From positions 1 through 64,000 of the forward strand of contig JAHEYP010000015.1 in NCBI GenBank assembly GCA_023251535.1: a stretch of DNA of 64,000 nt, in the 5' to 3' direction. This document shows, one piece after another, positions 55,714 through 64,000 of this stretch. Under the pieces are notes generated by a model. The model saw only the letters and a list, made by a program, of their open reading frames with translations. It had not been told where the DNA came from and ran no database searches. The translations under genes were made by a program, and so were the position numbers. Source of the stretch: Bacteroidota bacterium (GTDB lineage: Bacteria; Bacteroidota; Bacteroidia; AKYH767-A; OLB10). Numbering within the stretch: position 1 is the first letter of the stretch; every line of letters begins with the position of its first letter.

Positions 55714-57231
55714 ATGAATAAACAAATGAAAGTGTTTTTTATTGTCTTTTTGTTAATTGCGCATAGTGTAAATCTCTACGCTCAAAAAAGCAATTATATC
55801 TGGACCTTTGGTGATAGTGCGGGAATCAATTTCAATAACTTATCAAACCCACTACCAATCACAAGCTCAATGGACTCAAGAGGCAGCTGTGCCTCTATTT
55901 CAGATAGTTTAGGGAATTTATTGTTTTATGCCGGAATAAATTATTATGGTATCGGTTTCTCCACAAATGTATATAATAGCTTGCATCAACAAATGCCGAA
56001 TGGAGACAGCCTGAAAGGCGTTGCATGGTATAATGAATTAATTATTTTGCCGATGCCCTCGAGTCCAAATAAATATTATTTATTTACACTTGATGTTAAC
56101 ATAAATTTAGGATTATATTATTCTATTATTGACATGGGTTTGAACAATGGATTAGGCGATATTATTTTAAAAAACCAACAAATAAATTCTACTTATTGGG
56201 CCGGCACAATTAAAGCCATTAAACACGCCAATGGAAGAGATTGGTGGTTGTTTATCCGTACTGCGGCTAACAATTTCGACGATAAATATTATCGTTATTT
56301 GGTAAGCCCTAACGGCATTGACAGTATGCCTGCACAGCAAATTGGAACAGGTTCGCAAACGGGTTTTGTGGAGTTTAAATGGAACAAACAAGGCGATAGA
56401 ATGGCTATGGTAAATTATGCAGGATTAATTGAATTGTATGATTTTGATAGGTGTACCGGATTATTGTCTAATCCTGTTACAATTCGACAACCAGTAATGG
56501 TTAGCCCGGCTCCAGCATTATGGTCCTGTGAATTTTCAAACAGCGGTGATTTACTTTATATAAGTGCTAGCCCAATTATTCCCGATTCTTCTAGATTAAT
56601 TCAAGTTGATTTAAGGAACTACCCCAACAACATTACTATGGATACTTTATGGGCAACTTATTTCCCTAAAGTTACGGCTGGTGCGCTCAAAAGAGGTCCC
56701 GATGATAAAATTTATTTTTCGTGCGCATATGTTCCTCCTGCCTTTAATAATTACCCCTATGCCGATAGCATGTATAACCAATATAATATGAATTTAGGCG
56801 TAATAAATTCTCCCGATAGTTTGGGACTGGCATGTGATTTTCAGCCTTGGAGTTTTTATTTAAATGGGAAGCGTACTTATTGGGGATTACCTAATAATCC
56901 CGATTATGATATGGGTCCGGTAGTGGGCAGTATCTGCGATAGCTTAAGTACTGGAATAGCTTCAATAAATGATACAAAGGGTGTTATACAAAAGCTTTTC
57001 CCTAATCCTAATAGCGGCGCCTTTTATTTAGAACTGAAACAAACTTTTTCGGAAGAGGTATATGCAGAACTCTACTCATTACAAGGGCAATTATGTGCTC
57101 GGCAATTACTCGATAATACCCATTACACTACCGCTATTCGTTTCGATGCTGTTCAAGCTGGGGTTTACATTTTAAAACTACGCTCACCAAATAGTAATTT
57201 GGGTACCATGAAGGTGATAATTACGAAGTAA
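55714..57231 (+). CDS. T9SS-secreted protein, paralogue 2 of 3
   Basis: 505 residues, same plan as paralogue 1: signal peptide (to YAQ), IWTFGDSAGINFNNLSNP opening, propeller-like repeats, C-terminal sorting domain. It is mosaic: its N-terminal half follows copy 1 (SMDSRGSC, YNSLHQQMPNGDSLKGVAWYNEL), while its C-terminal third is almost identical to copy 3 (YADSMYNQYNMNL, FPNPNSGAFYLELKQTF, FDAVQAGVYILKL). It starts 4 bases after copy 1. Confidence 0.85.
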   Translation: MNKQMKVFFIVFLLIAHSVNLYAQKSNYIWTFGDSAGINFNNLSNPLPITSSMDSRGSCASISDSLGNLLFYAGINYYGIGFSTNVYNSLHQQMPNGDSLKGVAWYNELIILPMPSSPNKYYLFTLDVNINLGLYYSIIDMGLNNGLGDIILKNQQINSTYWAGTIKAIKHANGRDWWLFIRTAANNFDDKYYRYLVSPNGIDSMPAQQIGTGSQTGFVEFKWNKQGDRMAMVNYAGLIELYDFDRCTGLLSNPVTIRQPVMVSPAPALWSCEFSNSGDLLYISASPIIPDSSRLIQVDLRNYPNNITMDTLWATYFPKVTAGALKRGPDDKIYFSCAYVPPAFNNYPYADSMYNQYNMNLGVINSPDSLGLACDFQPWSFYLNGKRTYWGLPNNPDYDMGPVVGSICDSLSTGIASINDTKGVIQKLFPNPNSGAFYLELKQTFSEEVYAELYSLQGQLCARQLLDNTHYTTAIRFDAVQAGVYILKLRSPNSNLGTMKVIITK

Positions 57232-57234
57232 ACT

Positions 57235-58752
57235 ATGAAGCATATTGTTAGAGTGGTTTTTATTATATTTTTAATTCTCGGCAATTGTTCTGTACTCTCC
57301 GCCCAAAAAAGCAATTATGCCTGGGCCTTTGGCGACAGTGCTGGTATCGATTTTACTAATTTAAGTAATCCGCAGCCAATTGAAACAGGCATGCGATCTA
57401 GAGGAAGTTGTGTGTCGATTGCCGATACAAGTGGGAATTTGCTGTTTTATGCAAATACAAGAGCTTCCCTTCCTGGGTATACTACAAAAGTATATAATAA
57501 ACTAAATCAAGAGATGTCTAATGGGTATAATGTTGCTGGACGTGGATGGTATAAAGAGTTATTGATTATACCAATGCCGGATAATTTTAATAAATACTAT
57601 TTGTTTACATTAAGTATTTCTACGATTATAGGCTTATATTATTCAGTAGTAGATATGTCTTTGAATAATGGCTTGGGGGATGTAATTGTTAAAAATGTTA
57701 AGTTACATGGTGTTTGGATGGCCGATTGTATAAATGCTATTAAACATGCAAATGGCCGCGATTGGTGGATTTTTATGAGGACTACTCAGAATAATTATGA
57801 TGATAAATACTACAAATATTTAGTAACGCCTTTCGGAATTGATAGCTTACCTGCTCAGCAAATTGGCACAGGGTCCGGCACAGGATTTATTGAGTTTAAA
57901 TGGAATAAAAATGGTGACCGGTTGGCTATGGTGAATTTTGATGGATTGATCGAGTTGTATGATTTCGATAGGTGTTCAGGAATGTTATCCAATCCAGTTA
58001 CTATTAGGCAACAAGTAATGGTTTCTCCGGTACCATCAATAAATTTTTGCGAATTTTCAGCTAGTGGAAATTTTTTATATGTTAGTGCAAATCCTGGTCA
58101 GCCTGATTCAAGTAGATTAATCCAGATTGATTTAAGGAACTACCCAAATAATATTACACAAGATACACTATGGGCTACTTTTGAGCCAAAATATACAGCA
58201 GGAGCTTTAAAGCGCGGTCCAGATGATAAAATTTATTTTTCATGTGCATATGTAGGATCAACCGGTAATAACTACCCTTATGCCGACACAATGTACAACC
58301 AATACAATATGAATTTAGGAGTAATAAATTCTCCCGATAGCCTAGGCTTAGCTTGTGATTTTCAGCCTTGGAGTTTTTACTTGGGAGGTAAAAGAACATA
58401 TTGGGGTTTGCCTAATAATCCAGATTATGATATGGGGCCCGTTGTGGGCAGTATCTGCGATAGCTTAAGTACTGGAATAGCTTCAATAAATGATACAAAG
58501 GGTGTTATACAAAAGGTGTTTCCTAATCCTAATAGCGGAGCCTTTTATTTAGAGTTAAAACAAACTTTTATGGAAGAGGTATATGCAGAACTCTACTCAT
58601 TACAAGGGCAATTATGTGCTCGGCAATTACTCGATAATACCCATTACACTACCGCTATTCGTTTCGATGCTGTTCAAGCTGGGGTTTACATTTTAAAACT
58701 ACGCTCTCCAAATAGTAATTTAGGGACAATGAAGGTGATAATTACGAAGTAG
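57235..58752 (+). CDS. T9SS-secreted protein, paralogue 3 of 3
   Basis: 505 residues, same plan. Signal peptide to SAQ, AWAFGDSAGIDFTNLSNPQPI opening, propeller-like repeats, sorting domain. The N-terminal half is the most divergent of the three (GMRSRGSC, YNKLNQEMSNGYNVAGRGWYKEL). From about 58260 to the stop the DNA is nearly the same as in copy 2. The gene ends the operon. No terminator was recognised in the 38 bases before the convergent DUF4421 gene. Confidence 0.85.
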   Translation: MKHIVRVVFIIFLILGNCSVLSAQKSNYAWAFGDSAGIDFTNLSNPQPIETGMRSRGSCVSIADTSGNLLFYANTRASLPGYTTKVYNKLNQEMSNGYNVAGRGWYKELLIIPMPDNFNKYYLFTLSISTIIGLYYSVVDMSLNNGLGDVIVKNVKLHGVWMADCINAIKHANGRDWWIFMRTTQNNYDDKYYKYLVTPFGIDSLPAQQIGTGSGTGFIEFKWNKNGDRLAMVNFDGLIELYDFDRCSGMLSNPVTIRQQVMVSPVPSINFCEFSASGNFLYVSANPGQPDSSRLIQIDLRNYPNNITQDTLWATFEPKYTAGALKRGPDDKIYFSCAYVGSTGNNYPYADTMYNQYNMNLGVINSPDSLGLACDFQPWSFYLGGKRTYWGLPNNPDYDMGPVVGSICDSLSTGIASINDTKGVIQKVFPNPNSGAFYLELKQTFMEEVYAELYSLQGQLCARQLLDNTHYTTAIRFDAVQAGVYILKLRSPNSNLGTMKVIITK

Positions 58753-58790
58753 CTTGAATAATATCTTTAATATCCAATTTGCTTTATCCG

Positions 58791-59849
58791 CTACAACTTT
58801 TTATAAATCGATTTTTCTTGCATCTTCTTGGTAAATTCTGGATTAACTCCAAATCGATATCCGAATGTAAACATGGTGGTGGTGAAACGAGGTGTTATTG
58901 ATAGCCCTTTTCCTTCGTAAACATGTATGTCGGTGCCCGAGCAAATAAATAAAAAGAATTTTTCGGCATTGTATCCAATCGATAGTCTTAAGTCGGCATT
59001 TAATGCAATATACGTTGCTTTGCTATTTTGAATATCGAGATAGCTGTATTTTCTAAATTGCATTGCTAATGAGGGAATAGCAGTTGCATTCACGAAGAAT
59101 CTTTTAAAAACGACTAACGTTCCCGATAATCCGATGCCACCGGCAATGGCAAAGTTCGAGATCTCATTTAGCGATTGTTGTCCCCCGTAAAATGTTCTTA
59201 TGGAGTCGGGAATAATACCGCTACTACTCGAAAAACTTTCATAATAACTGCTACCTGCTAACACCCAAGTATAAGCCGATTTCTTTTGTCGGTAGCCACA
59301 TGAATAAACCGATTTATAAGCGAATTTTTCGTGGTTGGTGAAGTATAATGCCCTTACTTTTATTCGTAAGGCATTAAGGTTGTTGTTGTGGTAATATGGA
59401 GTCGAGTCGTTAAAATTACTTAGGTAATACGAAGATCTTGAATCGTAAAAGCCTTCGTATTGTCGATAGCTTCCTTCAAATAATAATTTATTACCTCCAA
59501 CATTTAATTGGATGTTTTTATAATCGGTAATTCCTTTTTTGGCGACATCCGTTTTGCCCGTTCTGAATCCAACTTGCAGTGAGAATTTATCATAGTCAAT
59601 TATAAATCCTGATGTGTTTCTTGCTTCAGCAATATAGTTGATAGGTGATAGCGCGTTGGTGTCGGACGTAATGTTTTGTGTTACCCTTAATTCGTAACTT
59701 CTTTGCGCAAATAATAATCCGATGCTTAAATTCTTCTTGCACGATTCATAATAGGTGCTGTCAAAATCACTTTGAGCATTTGCAATGAATGCTGTAGTGT
59801 TGAGTATTACTAGTAATAGAAGTTTCAGTTTGGCTTGTCTCACTTTCAA
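58791..59849 (-). CDS. DUF4421-like outer-membrane or periplasmic protein
   Basis: 352 residues with a signal peptide (LLLLVILNTTAFIANAQ). The rest is rich in alternating beta strands with aromatic ends, like an outer-membrane barrel. YYHNNNLNALRIKVRALYFTN and QKKSAYTWVLAGSSYY fit the DUF4421 pattern of Bacteroidota. Function unknown. The start is not ATG: the frame opens at TTG (59849), and GTG at 59843 is also possible. The terminator of the upstream gene ends only 8 bases before it. Confidence 0.75.
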   Translation of the reverse strand: MKVRQAKLKLLLLVILNTTAFIANAQSDFDSTYYESCKKNLSIGLLFAQRSYELRVTQNITSDTNALSPINYIAEARNTSGFIIDYDKFSLQVGFRTGKTDVAKKGITDYKNIQLNVGGNKLLFEGSYRQYEGFYDSRSSYYLSNFNDSTPYYHNNNLNALRIKVRALYFTNHEKFAYKSVYSCGYRQKKSAYTWVLAGSSYYESFSSSSGIIPDSIRTFYGGQQSLNEISNFAIAGGIGLSGTLVVFKRFFVNATAIPSLAMQFRKYSYLDIQNSKATYIALNADLRLSIGYNAEKFFLFICSGTDIHVYEGKGLSITPRFTTTMFTFGYRFGVNPEFTKKMQEKSIYKKL

Positions 59850-59851
59850 AT

Positions 59852-59882
59852 AAAAAAACCGTACTACTGTTTGTAGTACGGT
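59852..59882 (-). terminator. Intrinsic terminator after the Spy-like gene, abutting the DUF4421 start
   Basis: A perfect 10-bp stem ACCGTACTAC/GTAGTACGGT (59858-59867 with 59873-59882) and a 5-base loop. On the minus strand seven T follow. It starts 17 bases after the Spy-like stop. Confidence 0.88.
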
Positions 59883-59899
59883 CCAAAGTTAATTCTTAT

Positions 59900-60307
59900 T
59901 TATTTATTTTCTTCTGGAGCGGGTGGAGGTGGAGGAGTTCCTTTCTTCATATCCTGACGGCGATCTTTACGATCGTCTTGTAAGTCTTTTAATTTCTGGA
60001 ATTGATCTGCAGTAAGGATTTTCTTTGTTTGTGCTTCGAAATCGTCGCGCTCTTTCTTTAATTGCTCTCTTAATTTATCACTCGATTTTTCTCTTTCTAA
60101 AAGTAGTGCTTTCATTGAAGCTGTTTGCTTTTCATCAAGCCCTAATTTTTCTTTAAACATCGCGGCACGCTTTCCCGCTCTTTCTTCAGGTGATAGCTTC
60201 GGACGTTGATTGTCTTGTGGTCCTTTAGGTTCTTCTTGAGCATTTGCCGGTTGCGACAATACAATGATTCCGCAAAGCAGAATAAGGCTTGCAAGTATTT
60301 TCTTCAT
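59900..60307 (-). CDS. Periplasmic Spy/CpxP-like helical protein
   Basis: 135 residues. Signal peptide about 1-23 (to ANAQ). The mature part is nearly all charged helix: LSPEERAGKRAAMFKEKLGLDEKQ, a long Lys/Arg/Glu helix, ILTADQFQKLKDLQDDRK, and a Pro-rich tail (GTPPPPPAPEE). The L(T/S)xxQ-type segments (LDEKQ, LTADQ) match the Spy/CpxP fold, which acts as a chaperone or metal/stress sensor in the periplasm. It lies 59 bases behind the kinase-like gene. Confidence 0.8.
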   Translation of the reverse strand: MKKILASLILLCGIIVLSQPANAQEEPKGPQDNQRPKLSPEERAGKRAAMFKEKLGLDEKQTASMKALLLEREKSSDKLREQLKKERDDFEAQTKKILTADQFQKLKDLQDDRKDRRQDMKKGTPPPPPAPEENK

Positions 60308-60366
60308 AATTTTTAATTTTGGTTTTGTTGTAGGATGCTTCTTACGTTAAATGGTTTAATGAAGTT

Positions 60367-61422
60367 TTATTTTTTTCTTTGAAAGTGTATTTTATTCTTC
60401 CGAATCATTTCTTTCAGGCTCATTTTAATAATCGCCCCCATATCGGCGCATTTTCGATAGGCTTCGGTTTGATGGTGGTAACAAAGTTCGTTTCGTAACT
60501 GATTGATTTTCTCTGGAGTAGATATGTTGTCGCCACTCATGGTATCCAACAGCTCTTTTAACATGAACTTTGCAGCGTTAATACGTTTGGCAATAAGCGT
60601 GCGCTCTTCCACTTGATATTGATAAACAGATTCAGGAGTAAGCAACTTTATGCAGAGTTCAACAATAGCGTAGTTTTCTTTGAAATATTGTGGAAGATAG
60701 AATGATTTTCTTCCTTCATAAGCTTGTTGGTCGAAGTCGATAGCTCTTATGCGATAATGGACTTCCTCAAAATCGGGAGTGATGTCGATAACGTAATTGT
60801 ACGATCGCATGTCGCCCAATAATCGAACAAAGCATCGTTCGTTGAATTTCACAAATTCTTTCGCTAAACGAATTGCATTAACATCTTTATTCGATAAATG
60901 TTGTTTGATAAACATATCTCCCGGTATTCCCGCAATATGTTCTTCAACCAGCGTTTCTTCATTCACAAAATAGCTAATGCGGTTAGGTGATAATATATGC
61001 TCTAATTCTAATCCGTAAATACGCGAAGCATCGGCTTTTTTAATGTAGAAATAGTCGTAGTTGTCGTTGAAGTTATTTACGATACGAATGCGAAAGGGCT
61101 TCGAGTTTCCGAAGGTGCAATAATCAACTCGGTCAACATACAAGTGCTCCATTACGCTGATATCACCACCCGTTTTAAGTTGGGCGTAAATACCACTTAG
61201 CGCTTTGTTGAGGGATTCAATCTCTCCTTGAGGATATAGTACTGTTTCCCATAGGGTATCTTTCCCTTTGCGATCGTATAGGGGAAATGAGCTTTGGAAG
61301 CGAAGCAAATCCTGGTAGTGGATTTCCGATTGCACCGTCCTCCCGTAGTTCTTCAAATATTTCTGAAGACGCTCATAAATAGGGTAGATGGGCTTTTTTT
61401 GAAGATCGTCGAACGCTTCCAT
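60367..61422 (-). CDS. Unknown protein with kinase-fold-like motifs
   Basis: 351 residues, no signal peptide. I do not recognise a named family. It has features of the protein-kinase/aminoglycoside-kinase fold: FYIKKAD (126-131) as a possible ATP-site Lys, VEEHIAGIPGD (159-169) as a hinge-like strand, D204 and N209 in GDMRSYNYVI with the D-x4-N spacing of a catalytic loop, and AIDFDQ with D229 as a DFG-like metal ligand. A helical C-terminal part of about 110 residues follows. Substrate unknown. It starts 5 bases after the O-methyltransferase stop. Confidence 0.6.
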   Translation of the reverse strand: MEAFDDLQKKPIYPIYERLQKYLKNYGRTVQSEIHYQDLLRFQSSFPLYDRKGKDTLWETVLYPQGEIESLNKALSGIYAQLKTGGDISVMEHLYVDRVDYCTFGNSKPFRIRIVNNFNDNYDYFYIKKADASRIYGLELEHILSPNRISYFVNEETLVEEHIAGIPGDMFIKQHLSNKDVNAIRLAKEFVKFNERCFVRLLGDMRSYNYVIDITPDFEEVHYRIRAIDFDQQAYEGRKSFYLPQYFKENYAIVELCIKLLTPESVYQYQVEERTLIAKRINAAKFMLKELLDTMSGDNISTPEKINQLRNELCYHHQTEAYRKCADMGAIIKMSLKEMIRKNKIHFQRKK

Positions 61423-61427
61423 CGCTG

Positions 61428-62072
61428 TTATTTAATTCTTTCGATCAAATATAGTCCGTCTCTAATCGGTAACAAAACTTTGTTCGCTCTTTCGTCGGAA
61501 TTTACTTTTTCGTTGAAGGCTACGATCCATTTTGTATCGCGATCCCAGTTTTTTTCTTCTTTTAATACATTGCCGCTCCATAGAACATTGTCGGCAATAA
61601 TATATCCTCCAATATTTAGTTTTTCGAAGGCTAAATCATAATAGGTTGAATAGCTTTCTTTATCGGCGTCGATGAAAATAAGATCGAATTTTTCATTTAA
61701 TCCAGGAATAATTTCTCTCGCATCTCCACAAATAATTTCACTCTTGTTTGTTATTCCTGCTTTGTCGAAATAATTGCTTACCATTTCATGCAGTTCGTCG
61801 TTGATGTCGATGGTGATTATTTTCCCGTCGTTTGTTAGTCCTTCCGCTAAACATATTCCCGAATAACCAGTGTAAGTTCCGATCTCGAGTATGTTTTTAG
61901 GTTTTATCATTCGACTGATCATCGCTAAAAATCGTCCTTGTAGGTGTCCCGAAAGCATGCGTGGCGACAATACTTTTGCATGCGTATTTCTGTTGAGTTC
62001 TCTCAATACCTCACTTTCGTTTGTCGAATGATCTTCGCAATATTTTAATAGCTCGTCGCTGATGAATTCCAT
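61428..62072 (-). CDS. Class I SAM-dependent O-methyltransferase
   Basis: 214 residues. SAM motif I ILEIGTYTGYSG (61-72), acidic D89/D92 region ITIDINDE and the metal site LIFIDADKESY (131-141) match the catechol/caffeoyl-CoA O-methyltransferase group (Methyltransf_3), which needs a divalent ion. The substrate cannot be predicted. It is in an apparent operon with the TPR gene upstream (33 bases) and the kinase-like gene downstream (5 bases). Confidence 0.9.
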   Translation of the reverse strand: MEFISDELLKYCEDHSTNESEVLRELNRNTHAKVLSPRMLSGHLQGRFLAMISRMIKPKNILEIGTYTGYSGICLAEGLTNDGKIITIDINDELHEMVSNYFDKAGITNKSEIICGDAREIIPGLNEKFDLIFIDADKESYSTYYDLAFEKLNIGGYIIADNVLWSGNVLKEEKNWDRDTKWIVAFNEKVNSDERANKVLLPIRDGLYLIERIK

Positions 62073-62105
62073 ATACTTATTTTTTTATTTGCACTGCGAT
62101 TATTG

Positions 62106-63596
62106 TTATTCTCCTAATCGGTTTAGTCCCGCTTTTGCTTTTTGGTCGAGACTATTTTGGTATTCGTGATTTTTTATACTAAGCGTTTTTTGGTAGTATT
62201 CTTTGGCTTTTTCTTTGTTATTTTCTTCCTCGTAAAGTTGACCTAATAACAATGCTGAATTAGCTGCGAAATAATAGGTTGATGAGCTTCCGTTTTTAAT
62301 GGTGGACTCATAAAATTCTATTGCTTTCTCTCGTTTGCCGGTTTTTTCGAATATGCGCGCCAGACGATAGGTGAATTCAAGTTGGTCTTTTTGAGAGGTG
62401 AAATTACTCATTGGCTTTCCTGCTAATTCATTCAGCGCTTTATTGTAATATCCGCCATCGAATAATAACCTACTGCGTAATAAAATAACGTTGGGAGCGA
62501 TACCGTTTTTAGCTTCTGTTATTGCTTGTTTGTCTTCATCGGTGAAGTCTTCGCCTTTGTTAACTACTTTGCATTTATTGATGTAGAACTTATAGCCTCT
62601 ATTGTCACCATGAACTAAGCGCGTCCATGCCAATCGCTGCCATGCCGACTTGATATAACTTTTGCCTTTGTATTTGCTAGTGTATTTTAGGAAGCATGCT
62701 TCGGCACTGCCGTCTAAATTGTGCAAGCGTGCATTGCCTTCCATGAAATCGAGGTAGTAAATCGATAATGCTTCTGGATCCTTTTTTCGATTTGATAAAA
62801 GTGAAATAATACTATCGTTTTCTGCATTTGCTGAATGAAAAATGCACTTGGCAAATAATAGCAAGGGCTTCTTAGCAATATCGTCGTTGTTTAAAAATCT
62901 AGTACGAATAGGAGTTGTGTTTTTGTTTTTACGATCGATATTCATCTCTAGGAAAGTGAGAAGTACAATTGTTTCGTCGCGTAAAAAAGCTATTTCTTCG
63001 TTTTTGAATGTTGCCGAATATAGGTCTCTTAATTCGTTTAGCCCTTGCGGTACTGTTCCGTCGAGACCAATCAGATTTCCCGCCCATTGGTACGACTTCG
63101 GAATGGAACCTACTGCCGCATGAATTAAACCTAGTCCTCTGAGATTTGGTTTAAAATCGGGATAAGATTTGTTGTTTTCATTCAGCAATTTGTATGCCCT
63201 ACGTACATCAAATGCGGCCGATACAAACTCTTCGTCTTTTATACGGGAAATAGCTTTTTGCAAGTACATTTCACCCATGAAAAAATTTTTGTAAGGCGAA
63301 GCTTCATTGTTGTTTTCGAGGATAGTGATACGTTGATCGTTATGCGTTTTTAATTGTTCGATTGCAACCTTGTCTTCCGATAGAAACGACTTCAAAAAAT
63401 CCATCTGACTTTCAATATACAATGGAACTAAGTTTTTAGGATGTTCTTTTCGTTCAGCCTTTAATTTTAGTGCTGCTTTCTTAAAGTTTAACTGCTGTAA
63501 GGCTGAATAGGCCTCAGAACAAGTTGCTGTCCAACGAAAATCAGCCCGACAAATTCCGGACACCAAAAGTAGGACAACAATTAACCAATTACGCAT
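62106..63596 (-). CDS. Exported TPR-repeat protein
   Basis: 496 residues. Signal peptide about 1-18 (WLIVVLLLVSGICRA). The body is helical and rich in Lys, Asn and Leu. The last 100 residues hold clear tetratricopeptide repeats (REKAIEFYESTIKNGSSS, then LLGQLYEEENNKEKAKEYYQ); earlier repeats are weaker. TPR proteins serve as scaffolds. First gene of the run that goes down to the Spy-like gene. Confidence 0.78.
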   Translation of the reverse strand: MRNWLIVVLLLVSGICRADFRWTATCSEAYSALQQLNFKKAALKLKAERKEHPKNLVPLYIESQMDFLKSFLSEDKVAIEQLKTHNDQRITILENNNEASPYKNFFMGEMYLQKAISRIKDEEFVSAAFDVRRAYKLLNENNKSYPDFKPNLRGLGLIHAAVGSIPKSYQWAGNLIGLDGTVPQGLNELRDLYSATFKNEEIAFLRDETIVLLTFLEMNIDRKNKNTTPIRTRFLNNDDIAKKPLLLFAKCIFHSANAENDSIISLLSNRKKDPEALSIYYLDFMEGNARLHNLDGSAEACFLKYTSKYKGKSYIKSAWQRLAWTRLVHGDNRGYKFYINKCKVVNKGEDFTDEDKQAITEAKNGIAPNVILLRSRLLFDGGYYNKALNELAGKPMSNFTSQKDQLEFTYRLARIFEKTGKREKAIEFYESTIKNGSSSTYYFAANSALLLGQLYEEENNKEKAKEYYQKTLSIKNHEYQNSLDQKAKAGLNRLGE

Positions 63597-63727
63597 GCCA
63601 CGAATCTACAAATATTTGAAGCATGATAGTTGAAAATAGGGTGAATTTATAAAGGCTTCTTATTAGCATTAGCAAACGAAGGCAAAACGGTTTGGAATGG
63701 CTGAAGGACTTTATTAAATGAGCTGTA

Positions 63728-64000
63728 TTATTCCTGATTACGGTTGTGGTCAAATAGTTCGTGTAATTTTTGTTGTAATATGTTTTTGTCGGGTAGTTTC
63801 GTTTTATATTCTGAAATCATTGTAGGAGATAAGCTTCTGCTTAATGCATATTCTACAACTTCATTGTCTTTGTCTTTGCATAGCAATATTCCGATACTTG
63901 GATTCTCATTCGCTTTTTTTGTGTTTCTGTCTAATGCTTCTAAGTAAAAGTTTAATTGCCCTAGATGTTCGGGCTTGAATTTATCTGCTTTTAATTCAAA
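63728..64000 (-). CDS. C-terminal part of a YhcG/DUF1016-type PDDEXK nuclease
   Basis: The last 90 residues of a protein that begins beyond the right edge. FELKADKFKPEHLGQLNFYL, then LDRNTKKANENPSIGILLCK and VVEYALSRSLSPTMISEY, is the characteristic end of the YhcG/DUF1016 family. FELK holds the Glu and Lys of the PDDEXK site, with the Asp outside the window. Family members are often found near restriction or other defence genes. The short C-terminus ends in LFDHNRNQE. Confidence 0.88.
   Translation of the reverse strand, partial: FELKADKFKPEHLGQLNFYLEALDRNTKKANENPSIGILLCKDKDNEVVEYALSRSLSPTMISEYKTKLPDKNILQQKLHELFDHNRNQE

Overview
The window is chromosomal DNA from a member of the Bacteroidota (Bacteroidetes). 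This rests on type IX secretion (T9SS) sorting domains, promoters of the TTG-N19..21-TANNTTTG type, the almost complete absence of Shine-Dalgarno sequences, an rpsF-rpsR-rplI-efp operon, and families typical of the phylum (DUF4421, FemAB/deacetylase envelope operons). An Asn-tipped EF-P loop suggests a lineage outside the Flavobacteriia, but I cannot name a genus.

Layout. 1-1.6 kb: the 3' end of a T9SS cargo gene, a tandem hairpin repeat and a CoA-transferase. 2.0-20.7 kb: one long + strand run of the str, S10, spc and alpha ribosomal operons (rpsL to rplQ) with fusA, secY, map, infA and rpoA. It includes the short genes rpmD and rpmJ and ends at a hairpin terminator. 20.7-32.9 kb, minus strand: a compact hybrid NRPS/PKS operon. 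It encodes A-T-KS-AT-T-aminotransferase, then C-A-T-TE, then a Sfp-type phosphopantetheinyl transferase, and is followed by a TMEM175-like membrane protein. The specificity residues I read by hand point to proline for the loading A domain and glycine for the second, with one malonate extension and beta-transamination between them. The predicted product is a small proline-derived beta-amino acyl-glycine. This is the most interesting system in the window.

33.2-36.5 kb, minus strand: rpsF-rpsR-rplI-efp and a MacB-like ABC permease. 36.6 kb: a small Cys/His-rich exported protein. 36.9-43.8 kb, minus strand: a tightly overlapping operon of envelope-polymer genes (two NodB-like deacetylases, an AAC(3)-like and a FemAB-like acyltransferase, an SDR) that continues into upp, a membrane protein and a HAD phosphatase. 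43.9-46.5 kb: radC, rpsT, tRNA-Glu and a 2-oxoacid dehydrogenase E2. 46.5-47.4 kb: non-coding DNA with three imperfect tandem repeats. 47.4-48.3 kb: an ECF sigma factor with a small membrane protein. 48.4-49.0 kb: a decayed transposase.

49.0-58.8 kb: an AT-rich block of secreted proteins: a 1715-residue glycosidase-like/beta-helix protein and three tandem paralogues, at least two of them mosaic by apparent gene conversion. 58.8-64 kb, minus strand: a DUF4421 protein, a Spy-like periplasmic protein, a kinase-fold-like unknown, an O-methyltransferase, a TPR protein and the C-terminal part of a YhcG/DUF1016 nuclease that runs off the window.

All assignments come from reading the sequence by eye. 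No database search was run.
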